From JBBAGC01 sp964491265 (GTDB taxonomy: Bacteria; Spirochaetota; UBA4802; UBA5550): 64,000 nucleotides of DNA. The position numbers were made by a program, and so were the translations under genes. The notes under the pieces are model-generated. The model saw only the letters and a list, made by a program, of their open reading frames with translations. It searched no databases and was not told the origin of the DNA. Shown piece after piece: positions 8,615 through 18,193 of the stretch (its first letter is position 1; each line of letters starts with the position of its first letter). Location: assembly GCA_964491265.1 (NCBI GenBank), contig CAZBFP010000007.1, positions 62,001 to 126,000 on the forward strand, written 5' to 3'.

Positions 8615-10062
8615 TTTTCGAATTTGTCATAATTATATCCTTCAATACATCCGCATTTATTACTGCTTTTGATCCAGATTTCATTTTTACCTCTGCATTT
8701 TTTTACACATACAAATTTATGGGGGCCGCTTTTCATTGCGATCCGATTTTCATCCTCTGCACATTTTGATACGCATGAGCCCGATACATTTACTATGGGG
8801 CAGGGCTCGCATATATTTGTTTTTCTGTTGAGAGTATAGCCTTTGATGCAGACGCATGCATTTTTCTTTGCATCCCATGTTTCTCCAACTCTGCAGACAC
8901 ATTCCCCTTCGCTGTTAACTATACCCCTTCTTTTTGAGCATTGGTCTTCCCAGAGAGCCCGGACTTTTACTTCCTGTTCATTACCTTTTTTTAGAGATAA
9001 TTTCTCTTCGGCAAGCCGTTTTACTTCCTTGTTCAGTTGGATCTGTTTCTGTGTAATTTTTTTCTCTTCCTCTTCTCTTTCTTTCCCTTCAAGAGCAGTT
9101 TGAATAATTATTTTGGCCTTATCCAGGGCATCCTGATTCTGCTGAAGTTCTCTCTCCTTTTCATTAAGTCTTACCTGTGTACGGCTAAGTTGATCTTTGG
9201 CTGTATCAAGATCTGTTTTAACTTTTCCAAGGCTGGTTTTTGCAGTTTCCAGCTCCCCTTTTGTGCTGGAGAGAGTATTCTCAAGCATAAGAATTTTACT
9301 TCTGGTGGTATCAAGTTCCCCGGTAATTTTGTTTAATTCATGTTCTGTTTCACTAAGCTTTCCCCGTGTCATTTCCAGATCTGTTTCTGTTTGTGACAAT
9401 TTACCCTTTGTTTCGCTGAGACCGCTTTTTAAGCCTTCCACTTCACCTTGAAGTTTCCAGTTGCGGTATATAGCCTGCTGTCTTTTTTCGAAGAGATATT
9501 CTCCCCGGGAAAAGCTGTATGTAACAGCAACCCCCCATTGGAGTTCATTTTTCATCGATTTGTTGATTACTATTGCCGGGGCGCCGTATAATGTAAACTG
9601 TACCGGATAATTATCCAGCGGCAATGTAACCCCAATGGGGAAGCGGGTAATGTATTCAGGATCATTTTTTATATACGATAGCATTAATCCTGCGCCTATG
9701 GTCAGGTAAAAGTTCCATGTACCGGCATGAAACATTCCAAAGGGCTGATAAAGAAAGTCCGCAGCAATGAGAGGTTCAGAGTCAAGGCTGAAACCTGATA
9801 ATATCTCCATTCCATACCGGTCACTGAACCAGTATCTCATGGTAAAACCGCTGGGTATACCGATAAGACCGCCCACCTCAAGGCCTGTGCGTGAATAGGT
9901 GTAGGTTGTGGATTGGGGAGATATTTCAGGTTTTTCTCTATTCTCGCGTGCTTCTTTCGCTTCAAGTGCATCAATTGAGTCATCATCCAATTGAGCATTC
10001 CCTGGTATTATCACACTGAACAGAAAAAGGATTGTGATCACTGAAAGAAGTTTATGTGCCAT
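8596..10062 (-). CDS. Outer-membrane barrel-like protein with long coiled coil and Cys-rich tail
   Basis: The 488-residue product starts with a clear signal peptide (cut after about GNA, residue 23). Residues 55-195 are rich in alternating aromatic strands (GGLIGIPSGFTMRYWFSDRY) and look like a small membrane barrel or OmpA-type barrel. Residues about 205-345 are a strong coiled coil built of near-repeats of the form LSxTxGELxxTxxxL. Residues about 370-488 hold many cysteines with glycine (CVCRVGETWDAKKNACVC), like EGF or trypsin-inhibitor-like modules. It is the first gene of the operon with the ExbB-like and vWA proteins. I do not recognise a named family; its role as the outer-membrane end of that complex is inferred. 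Confidence 0.7.
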   Translation of the reverse strand: MAHKLLSVITILFLFSVIIPGNAQLDDDSIDALEAKEARENREKPEISPQSTTYTYSRTGLEVGGLIGIPSGFTMRYWFSDRYGMEILSGFSLDSEPLIAADFLYQPFGMFHAGTWNFYLTIGAGLMLSYIKNDPEYITRFPIGVTLPLDNYPVQFTLYGAPAIVINKSMKNELQWGVAVTYSFSRGEYLFEKRQQAIYRNWKLQGEVEGLKSGLSETKGKLSQTETDLEMTRGKLSETEHELNKITGELDTTRSKILMLENTLSSTKGELETAKTSLGKVKTDLDTAKDQLSRTQVRLNEKERELQQNQDALDKAKIIIQTALEGKEREEEEKKITQKQIQLNKEVKRLAEEKLSLKKGNEQEVKVRALWEDQCSKRRGIVNSEGECVCRVGETWDAKKNACVCIKGYTLNRKTNICEPCPIVNVSGSCVSKCAEDENRIAMKSGPHKFVCVKKCRGKNEIWIKSSNKCGCIEGYNYDKFEKCVPRR

Positions 10063-10307
10063 AATTATTCATCCTTATCGTACAGTTCAACGCTTTAATA
10101 ATACATTGCGGTGATTGGAATCTATTTGAAATGAACTATTTCTTAAAAATTAAGGAAATATTTTTATGTAGTTTACTCCCCTGACTTGATGATAATATAG
10201 CGTTTTCAATTAGTGTTTACAAGTTTTTCTGTAATTAATGGCGTATTATTAACATAAAAATAAGTATTCAAATTTTACTTTCAAGGTTTTGTAAAGAATT
10301 TTTCAGA

Positions 10308-10517
10308 TTACACTTTTTTCATAAAACAGGTTTTCAGGACAATTGTGCTTTTACCTATACGGCATTCGATCTCTTCTGCTTTAGATGTTAACCTGATATT
10401 TTTTATTACTGTTCCTCTTTTTAAAGTATCTGAAGAACCTTTAATTTTTAAATCTTTAATTACCTGAACAGAATCTCCATCTTCAAGTAAGGTGCCGTTA
10501 CTGTCTTTTATTTCCAT
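10308..10517 (-). CDS. PhnA/YjdM C-terminal domain protein
   Basis: This 69-residue protein matches the C-terminal domain of PhnA/YjdM: KDSNGTLLEDGDSVQVIKDL, KGSS, then KRGTVIKNIRL. The N-terminal zinc ribbon usual in the family is missing, which is also seen in some short family members. I chose the ATG at 10515-10517 because GAGGAG lies just upstream (10522-10530); a longer frame to 10541 lacks a ribosome site. The family was once linked to phosphonate use, but that link is weak, and no phosphonate genes are nearby. It stands alone with its own upstream region. Confidence 0.8.
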   Translation of the reverse strand: MEIKDSNGTLLEDGDSVQVIKDLKIKGSSDTLKRGTVIKNIRLTSKAEEIECRIGKSTIVLKTCFMKKV

Positions 10518-10709
10518 TTTTATCTCCTCCTCAATATTCAATCGGAATTTAAATTAACCTCGGTTTGCTGTATGTTATTTGTCAAGTGTGATAAATAACA
10601 TACAACTTTTAAATTATCATGATTTTCCGCACATGGTAGTTTACGCTTGATCTGTGCCGGAAAAAGTATTATTAATATAATGGAAAGGGATTTAACAAGA
10701 GGAGAAAAA

Positions 10710-11264
10710 ATGGAAAGCCTGAAAAAGTATTTATATAAGATAGCAGATGCAAAGCATCTGTTAATTTGCGGAATAATATTTATCATATTTAATATTTTTA
10801 TTTTCCCCTATCTGCAGAATCGTATTGACCCTACCGGACAGCATCCCATGCTGGATCTTCTATTCGGTTATTCCCTTAATGAGGCTTATTATATTCTTGA
10901 TGCAATAGGCCGGGAGGGGCGCTCGGCACATCTTTTTGCCACCTCTGCTGCTGATATGTTTTATCCTGTTGTTTACGCACTGTTATTATCTATCATTATT
11001 GCCTTGATGATGAAGAAGCTGATGTTTACAGATGGTATTTTATCTTATATTATATTTTTCCCATTCTTAATCATGGCTTTCGATTTTATAGAAAATAGTG
11101 CTATAATTGTAATGGTCTCTTCTTTCCCTCATCTGCCGGAAGGAGCTGTGCTCCTGGGTTCCTATGCAGGGATGGCTAAATGGGTAAGCACCGGTATTGT
11201 TATTCTCATTATTTTAATTAGCGGTATCATGATTCTTAAAAGAAAAATTTTTAAATTAAAATAG
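10710..11264 (+). CDS. Small integral membrane protein of unknown function
   Basis: The 184-residue protein has about four membrane helices (near 15-35, 85-110, 113-135 and 155-178) and a short loop with FGYSLNEAYYILDAIGREGR between the first two. The start at ATG 10710 is supported by AAGAGGAGAAAAA directly upstream, in preference to an earlier ATG at 10647. The overall pattern is that of small uncharacterised membrane proteins found in many bacteria; I cannot name the family. It runs toward the convergent HIT gene, with no gap between the two stops. Confidence 0.7.
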   Translation: MESLKKYLYKIADAKHLLICGIIFIIFNIFIFPYLQNRIDPTGQHPMLDLLFGYSLNEAYYILDAIGREGRSAHLFATSAADMFYPVVYALLLSIIIALMMKKLMFTDGILSYIIFFPFLIMAFDFIENSAIIVMVSSFPHLPEGAVLLGSYAGMAKWVSTGIVILIILISGIMILKRKIFKLK

Positions 11265-11714
11265 TTATCTGATAGATTTGCGTATTTCCGCAGCTTCCTC
11301 CGCCAGTCTTTTTTGTATACCAATCCGTGCAAATGGATTGATAAAGCGGGTTAATAATCTCCATAGAAGCAGAAGGAGATCATTGCCGTATCTGGGAATA
11401 ACATGGAGGTGGACATGGGGTATATGCTGACTTGCATCTTTCCCGTCATTGATAAGCAGGTTGGCACCTTTTGCCTTCAGGCCTGAACTGCATATAGCAT
11501 TGCTTAGCATTGAAGCCTTTTCAAAAATGTGGGACCGGATTTCCGGTGTCAGCTCATGGGTGAACTGGCAGTGAACCAGAGGTATCACCATTATATGGCC
11601 CCGGCTGAGAGGGAAAATATCCATCAGCACAATACATTTATCGTCACGGTAAATCTCGATCCCCGGTAATTTCCCTTCAATAATCTGACAGAAGATGCAT
11701 TCCCCTTTTTTCAT
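11265..11714 (-). CDS. HIT family nucleotide hydrolase/transferase
   Basis: The 149-residue protein has the histidine triad HVHLHVIP near residue 100 and an N-terminal Cys-x2-Cys (CIFCQIIEG) as in Hint-type members that bind zinc. HIT enzymes cleave nucleoside phosphoramidates or dinucleotides, with the central His forming the nucleotidyl intermediate. The start at 11714 follows a strong AGGAGG; a frame reaching back to 11780 has no such site. About 30 extra residues follow the triad (LLLLLWRLLTRF onward). The substrate cannot be read from the sequence. Confidence 0.9.
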   Translation of the reverse strand: MKKGECIFCQIIEGKLPGIEIYRDDKCIVLMDIFPLSRGHIMVIPLVHCQFTHELTPEIRSHIFEKASMLSNAICSSGLKAKGANLLINDGKDASQHIPHVHLHVIPRYGNDLLLLLWRLLTRFINPFARIGIQKRLAEEAAEIRKSIR

Positions 11715-11793
11715 AATGGCCTCCTGTATTTTTTTATAAAGAGATTTCTGTAAAAACTTTCTCACTGAAGAGTTCGGCATAAAATAAATTTTA

Positions 11794-11922
11794 GCTCATT
11801 CCGGATTTTTGGGACACAAAGGGAGTACTTCCTGGCTTTTCCCTCTGTCCCCCAAAGGGGGCTGACTCCAGAATATGTGGGAACAGACAATATTATTATT
11901 TTTCCCAAAAATCCGGAAGAGC
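11794..11922. repeat. Long inverted repeat between HIT and hybrid-kinase genes
   Basis: GCTCATTCCGGATTTTTGGGA (first 20 bases at 11794-11813) is the near reverse complement of the segment at 11903-11922. The enclosed part contains CCCCCAAAGGGGG. Similar arms (GCTCATCCCGGATTTTC near 41722; TCTGAAAATCCG near 56317) suggest another dispersed palindromic family. It may also end transcription of the hybrid kinase. Confidence 0.55.
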
Positions 11923-11931
11923 CTATTTTGT

Positions 11932-14900
11932 TTAATTGATTTTCTGTATAGTAACCAGTGTTAAATCATCATCAAAATCTGAAGATCCGCTGTAATTACT
12001 TATTGCTTTAATAATCTTCCTGTTAAACTGCTCAAGGGACTTTTTGTGATAATTCTGCTGAATAAGCCTGCTGATCAGCGGAATCAGCTTTTCGTAACCG
12101 AATTCTGTTTTGTCTGAATTTACTGCTTCCAGCAATCCGTCTGTAAAAAGAATAAGAATATCTCCGCGTTTAAAAGGGACTCTCCCCGGTTCATATCTTG
12201 AGTCATCAGTAAAACCGATTAATCGTCCCCGTTTATTGAGAAGCTCAATTTCCCCTGTATCACTATGGAGGAGTATCTGGTCAGGGTGACCGCCTGATGA
12301 ATATACGATTTCATCTTCAGTAATATTGCACAAAAAAGATGTGAAAATATTTTTCCCTTTCAGGTTGTGATAGGAAAAATTATTTATATAATAAAGCCGC
12401 TTATCCGGCTCAACAAGCTTAAGGCTCTGGTTGTTCATAATATCAATCTGCATGGTAAAGAGGGCAGCCTGAATTCCGTGTCCTGTTGCATCTGCCACCA
12501 TGATGGAGATAGCCCCGTTATCAAGAACTTCAACATTGTAATAGTCGCCGCCCACCTTTTTGTTATGGGGAATATAGGATACCTCAATTTCAAAATTTTT
12601 TATAGAGGTGTAAAAATCTTTACCTGTAAGCACCCCTTTTTGAACTTTCATGGCAATGTCAAGTTCCTGTTCCATAATAAGAAGTTCTTTCTGGTCCTGC
12701 ATTGCTTTTTTAAGTCGAAGTAATGTATTCACCCGTGCAAGGAGTTCCCGTTTGTCAAAAGGTTTTACCAGGTAATCATTTGCACCTGCATCGAATCCTT
12801 CAATAAGATCATTGATAAGTCTCTTTGCAGTCAGCATAATAACCGGGAGTTCGTTCTGATTGTATTTTTGTCTAATCTCACGGCAGACTTCATAACCTGA
12901 AAGACGGGGCATCATTACATCAAGAAGAATAAGATCGGGCTTCCCTGCATTGGCTATATGTTCAAGTGCTTCAATTCCGTTGGAGGCTTCTGTAATGCTG
13001 TACTGATACGGCATAAAATGGTTACGTAATACCTGAAGATTTACCGGGTCGTCATCAACGATTAAAATATTAAATGTCGAATTTCCCCTGTTTTTCGAAT
13101 CTTCATTGTTATCGGTCAGTTGACCAAAATTAATATTGTCCAGGTCGTATTCCAGCTTGCTCACTGCGCGTGCAGTATTTGCCTCATAGTTTTCCGAGAT
13201 GGGAATTGTAAAAGTAAAGGAGGACCCTTTGCCTGATTCAGAAACAACACTAATTGTACCACCATGGAGCTCAATAAGTTTTTTTGAAATTGCAAGGCCC
13301 AGTCCGGTACCTCCATATTCTCTTTCTGTTGAACCGTCACCCTGCTGGAAGGAGTTGAAAATGGTATCAAGTTTTTCAGGAGGAATTCCTATCCCCGTGT
13401 CACTTACAGTTACGGCAATCATTCTTTTATTGTTTTCAGTTACAATCTTATCAGTAACCTCGATCTTCCCTTCTCTGGTGAATTTAACTGCATTTCCAAT
13501 GAGATTGTAGAGAATCTGCTGGAGCCTGTTTTCATCTCCAAGAACCGGAGGGAGATGGTAATCTATTTTATTGGAAAGAGTAACCGGTCTTGAGCCAATA
13601 AGTGTTTTTGAGATCATAAGAACGTGATCAACCATGGAGTATAGATCAATTGACTGCTGCATTAGTTCAATATTGCTGTTTTTCATTTTTTCAAAATCGA
13701 GTATATCATTGACAAGGCTGGAAAGCCTGCGGGCGCTTGATTCTATGAGTTTAAGGTTGTATTTGTGTGTGTCACTCATCTCCCCCATTGATCCGTCGCT
13801 CATTGACTCGGAGAGGCCTATTATTCCGTTAAGCGGTGTACGGAGCTCGTGTGAGGTGTTTGCCAGGAATTCATCTTTCAGCTGATCCATGGCAATGAGC
13901 TGACGGTTCACCTGTTTTAATTCACCTGAGAGTCTTTCAGAAGTTTCAAATACCGTGGTAAAGCGGCGTGACAGAAGGTATGATTGAGAGAGTATATAGA
14001 ATACAAGACCATAGGAGGCTGTATTTAAGGTGTTGATTACCTGGCTATTGTAGAGGATATCATTAATCCCGGTGAGATAAAGTACTGACATGCCGGAAAA
14101 GGCGACTATAGCGCCATCTCTTTTGCGGTATATGGCTAATGCGAGTACCGCTAAAATAATGAAACCGCCTATAAGTATAAATAGATCGTAAAAAATTTTA
14201 CCCTGGCTGTAATATTGCAGGGGCAGAAATATTACGAGGAGCACAATGACTGCAGCAATAGAAAATATAGGAATTGTTATTCTTTTTTTCATTTCCAGCG
14301 GGAACACGGTATAAAAGAATAAAACAATAAGTGGAATCATCCCGTATGAGGTGAGATACTCAATTTTACTGAAAAACTCCCAGTTTATAGACGGGAACCA
14401 GGAAACCAGGAATCTTTCTCCTGTTGTCAGTGACCTGAATGCCATACATATTGTTAATATGGAGAAAATCAGCGCTGATTTTTCCCCCGGCCTTAAATAA
14501 AAAATTCCCAGATGGTACAGGGACATTATAATTATGATTCCCAGAACAAGAAAAGCTATCTGCGTGTTTTTTTCCCGCTCAGCAGCAATAGTAATTTCAG
14601 GACCAATATGGAGGCTCTCCCACATCCCCCCTTTTTTATGATGAAAATTTGATACCTGAACAATTATTTCAGCTTCACTTTTCTTATCCTCCTTATCTGC
14701 AGGATTGCAAAAGAAAACTGTGCGCGGAAGAAACTGTGGAACGCCTCTCTCATCAGATACTTCACCGTTTTCTGAAAGGAGTTCTCCATTAACCCATAGC
14801 CTGTAGGCTGTTGCAGCATCAAGTATTTTAAGGCCTATTCGCCCTTTATTCACGGGGAGAAAAACCTTTATTCTGTAGGTGGCATAACCGCTCCCCGGGA

Positions 14901-15174
14901 GCACCCCTTGAGGATGGTTCATTCCATTCCATAGAGAAGGAACCTTTATGTATACAGGATCATCTATAACAGATTTACCGGAGAAGTCATGGGGGTAGTA
15001 AAGCTTCTCCCAGTAGAATTCCCATTCTCCGTCAAGGGGGAAGTTCCTGTCGAAATCTTCAGATGACAGATTTAGAACCCCTTTTTCAGCCTGCTGAATT
15101 GCGGGCCGGGGAGTACATGAGATTAAAATCAGAGATGATATAATATATAGAAGTATAACTGTCTTTCTTATCAT
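11932..15174 (-). CDS. 7TMR-DISM hybrid histidine kinase with receiver and SpoIIE/PP2C phosphatase domain
   Basis: This 1080-residue signalling protein begins with a lipoprotein-like signal (LILISC, Cys at about 20). A jelly-roll sensor follows (about 45-200, LDGEWEFYW), then seven membrane helices (about 205-390) as in 7TMR-DISM receptors. The kinase core has the phospho-acceptor His at about 442 (SHELRTPLNGIIG) and ATP-lid motifs DTGIGIP and GGTGLGLAI. A receiver domain has its Asp at about 752 (LLDVMMP). The last 220 residues are a PP2C/SpoIIE-type phosphatase (GGDYYNV, DATGHGIQAAL, FTDGLLEAV). The start is the ATG at 15174; the frame extends further only through a TTG. It probably acts on an anti-sigma-factor antagonist; no such gene is adjacent. 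Confidence 0.9.
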   Translation of the reverse strand: MIRKTVILLYIISSLILISCTPRPAIQQAEKGVLNLSSEDFDRNFPLDGEWEFYWEKLYYPHDFSGKSVIDDPVYIKVPSLWNGMNHPQGVLPGSGYATYRIKVFLPVNKGRIGLKILDAATAYRLWVNGELLSENGEVSDERGVPQFLPRTVFFCNPADKEDKKSEAEIIVQVSNFHHKKGGMWESLHIGPEITIAAEREKNTQIAFLVLGIIIIMSLYHLGIFYLRPGEKSALIFSILTICMAFRSLTTGERFLVSWFPSINWEFFSKIEYLTSYGMIPLIVLFFYTVFPLEMKKRITIPIFSIAAVIVLLVIFLPLQYYSQGKIFYDLFILIGGFIILAVLALAIYRKRDGAIVAFSGMSVLYLTGINDILYNSQVINTLNTASYGLVFYILSQSYLLSRRFTTVFETSERLSGELKQVNRQLIAMDQLKDEFLANTSHELRTPLNGIIGLSESMSDGSMGEMSDTHKYNLKLIESSARRLSSLVNDILDFEKMKNSNIELMQQSIDLYSMVDHVLMISKTLIGSRPVTLSNKIDYHLPPVLGDENRLQQILYNLIGNAVKFTREGKIEVTDKIVTENNKRMIAVTVSDTGIGIPPEKLDTIFNSFQQGDGSTEREYGGTGLGLAISKKLIELHGGTISVVSESGKGSSFTFTIPISENYEANTARAVSKLEYDLDNINFGQLTDNNEDSKNRGNSTFNILIVDDDPVNLQVLRNHFMPYQYSITEASNGIEALEHIANAGKPDLILLDVMMPRLSGYEVCREIRQKYNQNELPVIMLTAKRLINDLIEGFDAGANDYLVKPFDKRELLARVNTLLRLKKAMQDQKELLIMEQELDIAMKVQKGVLTGKDFYTSIKNFEIEVSYIPHNKKVGGDYYNVEVLDNGAISIMVADATGHGIQAALFTMQIDIMNNQSLKLVEPDKRLYYINNFSYHNLKGKNIFTSFLCNITEDEIVYSSGGHPDQILLHSDTGEIELLNKRGRLIGFTDDSRYEPGRVPFKRGDILILFTDGLLEAVNSDKTEFGYEKLIPLISRLIQQNYHKKSLEQFNRKIIKAISNYSGSSDFDDDLTLVTIQKIN

Positions 15175-15322
15175 ATGGAGATAATGGTTATCTGAAATAC
15201 AGTGTAAAGTCAAGATAATTATTAATTATGAATCTGACATGGTGGTTTTTATACTTGAATTTTCTTATGTTTGAATATTAACATCTAATTTTTATTATGG
15301 CTGATCAACAGAGGTGGAAGCA

Positions 15323-16723
15323 GTGGTAAAGGGTAAATCGGGTCAGAAAAAAACACCATTTGAAATATTAAATATCCGATTATATATTGCTTTCAGTCTT
15401 TTTTTTAATTCACGATTTTATTATCCTGTATTCACTGTCATGTATCTGGATTACGGGTTAACTATAGCCCAGTTTGCAATTCTGAATGCAGCCTGGGCTG
15501 CGACAATTGTGGCTGCAGAAGTTCCTTCAGGAGCGCTTGCTGATATTTTCGGCAGAAAGAAGCTGCTGGTCTTTGCAGGTCTTGTAATGATTCTGGAGCT
15601 CTCTTTAATCACTTTTGCGCCAAGAGGGAATCTGGATATTTTATTTATGCTGTTTCTTTTAAATCGTATTCTCAGCGGTTTTGCTGAAGCTGCTGCAAGC
15701 GGATCGGATGAAGCACTTGCCTACGATTCACTTAAGAAAGAAGGGCTTGAGCATGAATGGGGCCGGGTTCTTGATGTAAAGATACGTTTCCAGTCAATAG
15801 GATTTATATTAACTATGATAACCGGAGCAGCTATTTACGATCCGGTTCTTGTTCAGAATTTTATTAATTTATTCGGATGCAATACTGTAATAACCCAGGA
15901 TATGACTCTTCGTGTGCCCCTGTTTCTCACACTTTTCATGGGCGCTGCAGCATTATATTCCGCTTTAAAAATGACAGATCCGGAATTTGAGGAGATAAAT
16001 AATACTCATGAGGAGCTGTCTGTTAAAAATGCCTTTGTTATAACATTTAATGCCGGGTTGTGGATTTTGAAATCCCCCTTTGCACTTGTAATTATTGCTA
16101 CAGGTCTGGTTTTTGACGGAATAATAAGAATGGTCGTAACCCTTTCGAGTCAGTATTACAGGATGATTGATCTTCCTGAGGCATCTTACGGGATTATTGG
16201 TGCACTCATAGCTCTGATGGGTTTTGTTATACCGCGTCTTTCATTGAAAATGACAAAGAGCAGACCCCCGGTTTTTAATCTTACAGTTATGACTTTAATT
16301 ACTATAACCGGTCTTGCAGGTATGTCATTTTTTGTACCCTATGCAGGTATTGTTTTTGCATTTATACTCTTCAGCGGAATGTATATGAATTCATTTTTTA
16401 TAAGCCATTACCTTAACAGAATAACAGATTCCAGACAGCGTGCAACAGTGCTCAGCTTTAAAGGCCTGTTTTATAATCTTTCATACGGGACATTAGGAAT
16501 TGCCTATTCTCTTCTTCTATCTTTATCAAGGGGGAGTGTAGATGCTCTGCATCCAGGATCCAATCCGGACATGCTTGAAGATATGATTTTCGTAGATACA
16601 TTCATCTGGTTTCCCGGTGTTTTTGCTGCAGCAATAATTGTTCTTTTTCTATTTTCATTTATTGTCCTGAAAAGATCATCAAGTCTCCACATGGCTGTAA
16701 AAACTGCTCACCCTGATTCTTAG
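15323..16723 (+). CDS. MFS transporter
   Basis: The product of about 466 residues has twelve hydrophobic helices and the MFS loop 2-3 signature in the form GALADIFGRKKLL. Members of this group (also WAATIVAAEVPSGALAD) are common in Firmicutes and spirochaetes and are usually annotated only as MFS permeases. The start is a GTG at 15323, preceded by GAGGTGG; an in-frame GTG at 15314 is possible but overlaps that site. It is divergent from the hybrid kinase. The substrate is unknown. A small family A repeat follows the gene. Confidence 0.85.
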   Translation: MVKGKSGQKKTPFEILNIRLYIAFSLFFNSRFYYPVFTVMYLDYGLTIAQFAILNAAWAATIVAAEVPSGALADIFGRKKLLVFAGLVMILELSLITFAPRGNLDILFMLFLLNRILSGFAEAAASGSDEALAYDSLKKEGLEHEWGRVLDVKIRFQSIGFILTMITGAAIYDPVLVQNFINLFGCNTVITQDMTLRVPLFLTLFMGAAALYSALKMTDPEFEEINNTHEELSVKNAFVITFNAGLWILKSPFALVIIATGLVFDGIIRMVVTLSSQYYRMIDLPEASYGIIGALIALMGFVIPRLSLKMTKSRPPVFNLTVMTLITITGLAGMSFFVPYAGIVFAFILFSGMYMNSFFISHYLNRITDSRQRATVLSFKGLFYNLSYGTLGIAYSLLLSLSRGSVDALHPGSNPDMLEDMIFVDTFIWFPGVFAAAIIVLFLFSFIVLKRSSSLHMAVKTAHPDS

Positions 16724-16748
16724 CAGGGATATTAAATGCGATAATTTT

Positions 16749-16824
16749 CAGTGTTAATTTCCTGGTTTTTTTCCGGGGATAATAGAGCATTTTCAAACAA
16801 AAATAAGTTCAGGAATAAATACTG
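16749..16824 (+). repeat. Short family A palindromic element
   Basis: The left end CAGTGTTAATTTCCT and the right end AGGAATAAATACTG are inverted copies of each other, and the internal AATAGAGCATTTT box is shared with the longer copies. At about 76 bp it lacks most of the left internal part. I see no clear target duplication. Confidence 0.6.
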
Positions 16825-16943
16825 ATTTTTAATGATAAATAGCAGATAATTTTTTGATTCTGAATAATTGGGTTTGACTTGTTGAATCTAAGTTTAACCG
16901 GCAGTATTTGCCCTTGTTTTAAAGAAGCAGGAGGGTAGTCTTC

Positions 16944-18191
16944 TTACCCGACCACCTTGAGCTGTTTGAAGTCACTTGTGTATGCAGGGCTCAGGTATTC
17001 ACGGCGCATTTCCCAGCCATTATTAAACCCCCCTGTGCATACATTGATAGCGTTTCTGCCGTATCTGGTATTTATGCTGTCCATTACTCTTGAAATGTTT
17101 CCCTGCTTCTCTATGTTTTCATGACTGGAGAAGAGGTCATACTGCTTTGAGCTGTCCGGTATGATATCTGCAAGTATAATCCCGGCTTTTTTATAATTAT
17201 AGCCGGGCATGTAAATCCGGTTTAAAAGCGACCTGGCCGCATTTATAAAAGCGGGGCTGTAATTTTCTGCAGTATTAAACAGGGCAGTGGCGGCATTTGA
17301 ATATTGCGGTCCATCCTTAAATGGATTGGTCGCGATAAAGAGAGTAAGTGCTGACGCGGAACATCTCTGCTCTCTAAGCTTCTGTGCTGCCCTGGATGTG
17401 TATTGTGAAATTGCCTGCATCAGTTCACCCTTTTCTGTAATCAGTTTTCCGAAAGAGCGGGAGGAGCAGATCGTCTTTTTCGGGGGGATATCTTTTTCCA
17501 GATTGAGGCACGCCTTCCCTCTCAGCTCATAAACCATTCTGAGCCCCACGATGGTGAGCTTCTTTTTTATCCAGGCATCATCTTTTTCTGTCAGCTTCAG
17601 TGCTGTATTAATCCCATGTTTTCTTAACAAATCAGCGTATTGCCGGCCGATCCCCCATATGTGGGCCACATCAAATTCTGCAAGAAACTGCGAGATCTCT
17701 TCACCGGTTCTGAGTATTGATACTCCGCTGTTTCTCTTGGCGTGATGGTTGGCCGCCTTTGCAAGGGTTTTTGTGGGGGCTATCCCCACGCTCACCGGTA
17801 TCCCTGTATGCTGAACTATTATCTCTTTTATAGATCGGCCGTAATCGCTAAGCGGTTCTCTTATACCTTTCAGGTTAAGGAAAGCTTCGTCAATTGAGTA
17901 TATTTCTATTTCAGGTGCAAAGGCGGAGAGTGTGTTCATTACCCTTGAGGAGAGGTCGCCATAGAGGGTGTAGTTTGATGAAAAAATAGATCCTCCTGCC
18001 GATTCAAGAAGCGGCAGGCATTTATAAATGGGGGTGCCCATTTTTATTCCAAGGTCTTTTGCTTCCTTTGACAGTGAAATTATACATCCGTCATTATTGC
18101 TTAAAACAACAACAGGGCGGTTTTTGAGTCCAGGCTCAAAGAGCCTTTCGCAGGAAACATAAAAACTGTTGCAGTCTACCAGGGCGTACAT
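16944..18191 (-). CDS. umuC: Y-family DNA polymerase V catalytic subunit
   Basis: The 415-residue protein is a full-length UmuC: DCNSFYVSCERLFEP at the N-terminus supplies the first metal Asp, YSIDEAFL the catalytic Asp-Glu pair, and the little-finger and UmuC C-terminal region (DLFS ... MDSINTRYGRNAI) is present. UmuC copies past DNA lesions at the cost of errors and needs cleaved UmuD and RecA. Its ATG is 2 bases from the umuD stop, so the two are co-transcribed. The length is normal for the family (about 420). Confidence 0.95.
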   Translation of the reverse strand: MYALVDCNSFYVSCERLFEPGLKNRPVVVLSNNDGCIISLSKEAKDLGIKMGTPIYKCLPLLESAGGSIFSSNYTLYGDLSSRVMNTLSAFAPEIEIYSIDEAFLNLKGIREPLSDYGRSIKEIIVQHTGIPVSVGIAPTKTLAKAANHHAKRNSGVSILRTGEEISQFLAEFDVAHIWGIGRQYADLLRKHGINTALKLTEKDDAWIKKKLTIVGLRMVYELRGKACLNLEKDIPPKKTICSSRSFGKLITEKGELMQAISQYTSRAAQKLREQRCSASALTLFIATNPFKDGPQYSNAATALFNTAENYSPAFINAARSLLNRIYMPGYNYKKAGIILADIIPDSSKQYDLFSSHENIEKQGNISRVMDSINTRYGRNAINVCTGGFNNGWEMRREYLSPAYTSDFKQLKVVG

Positions 18192-18193
18192 AT

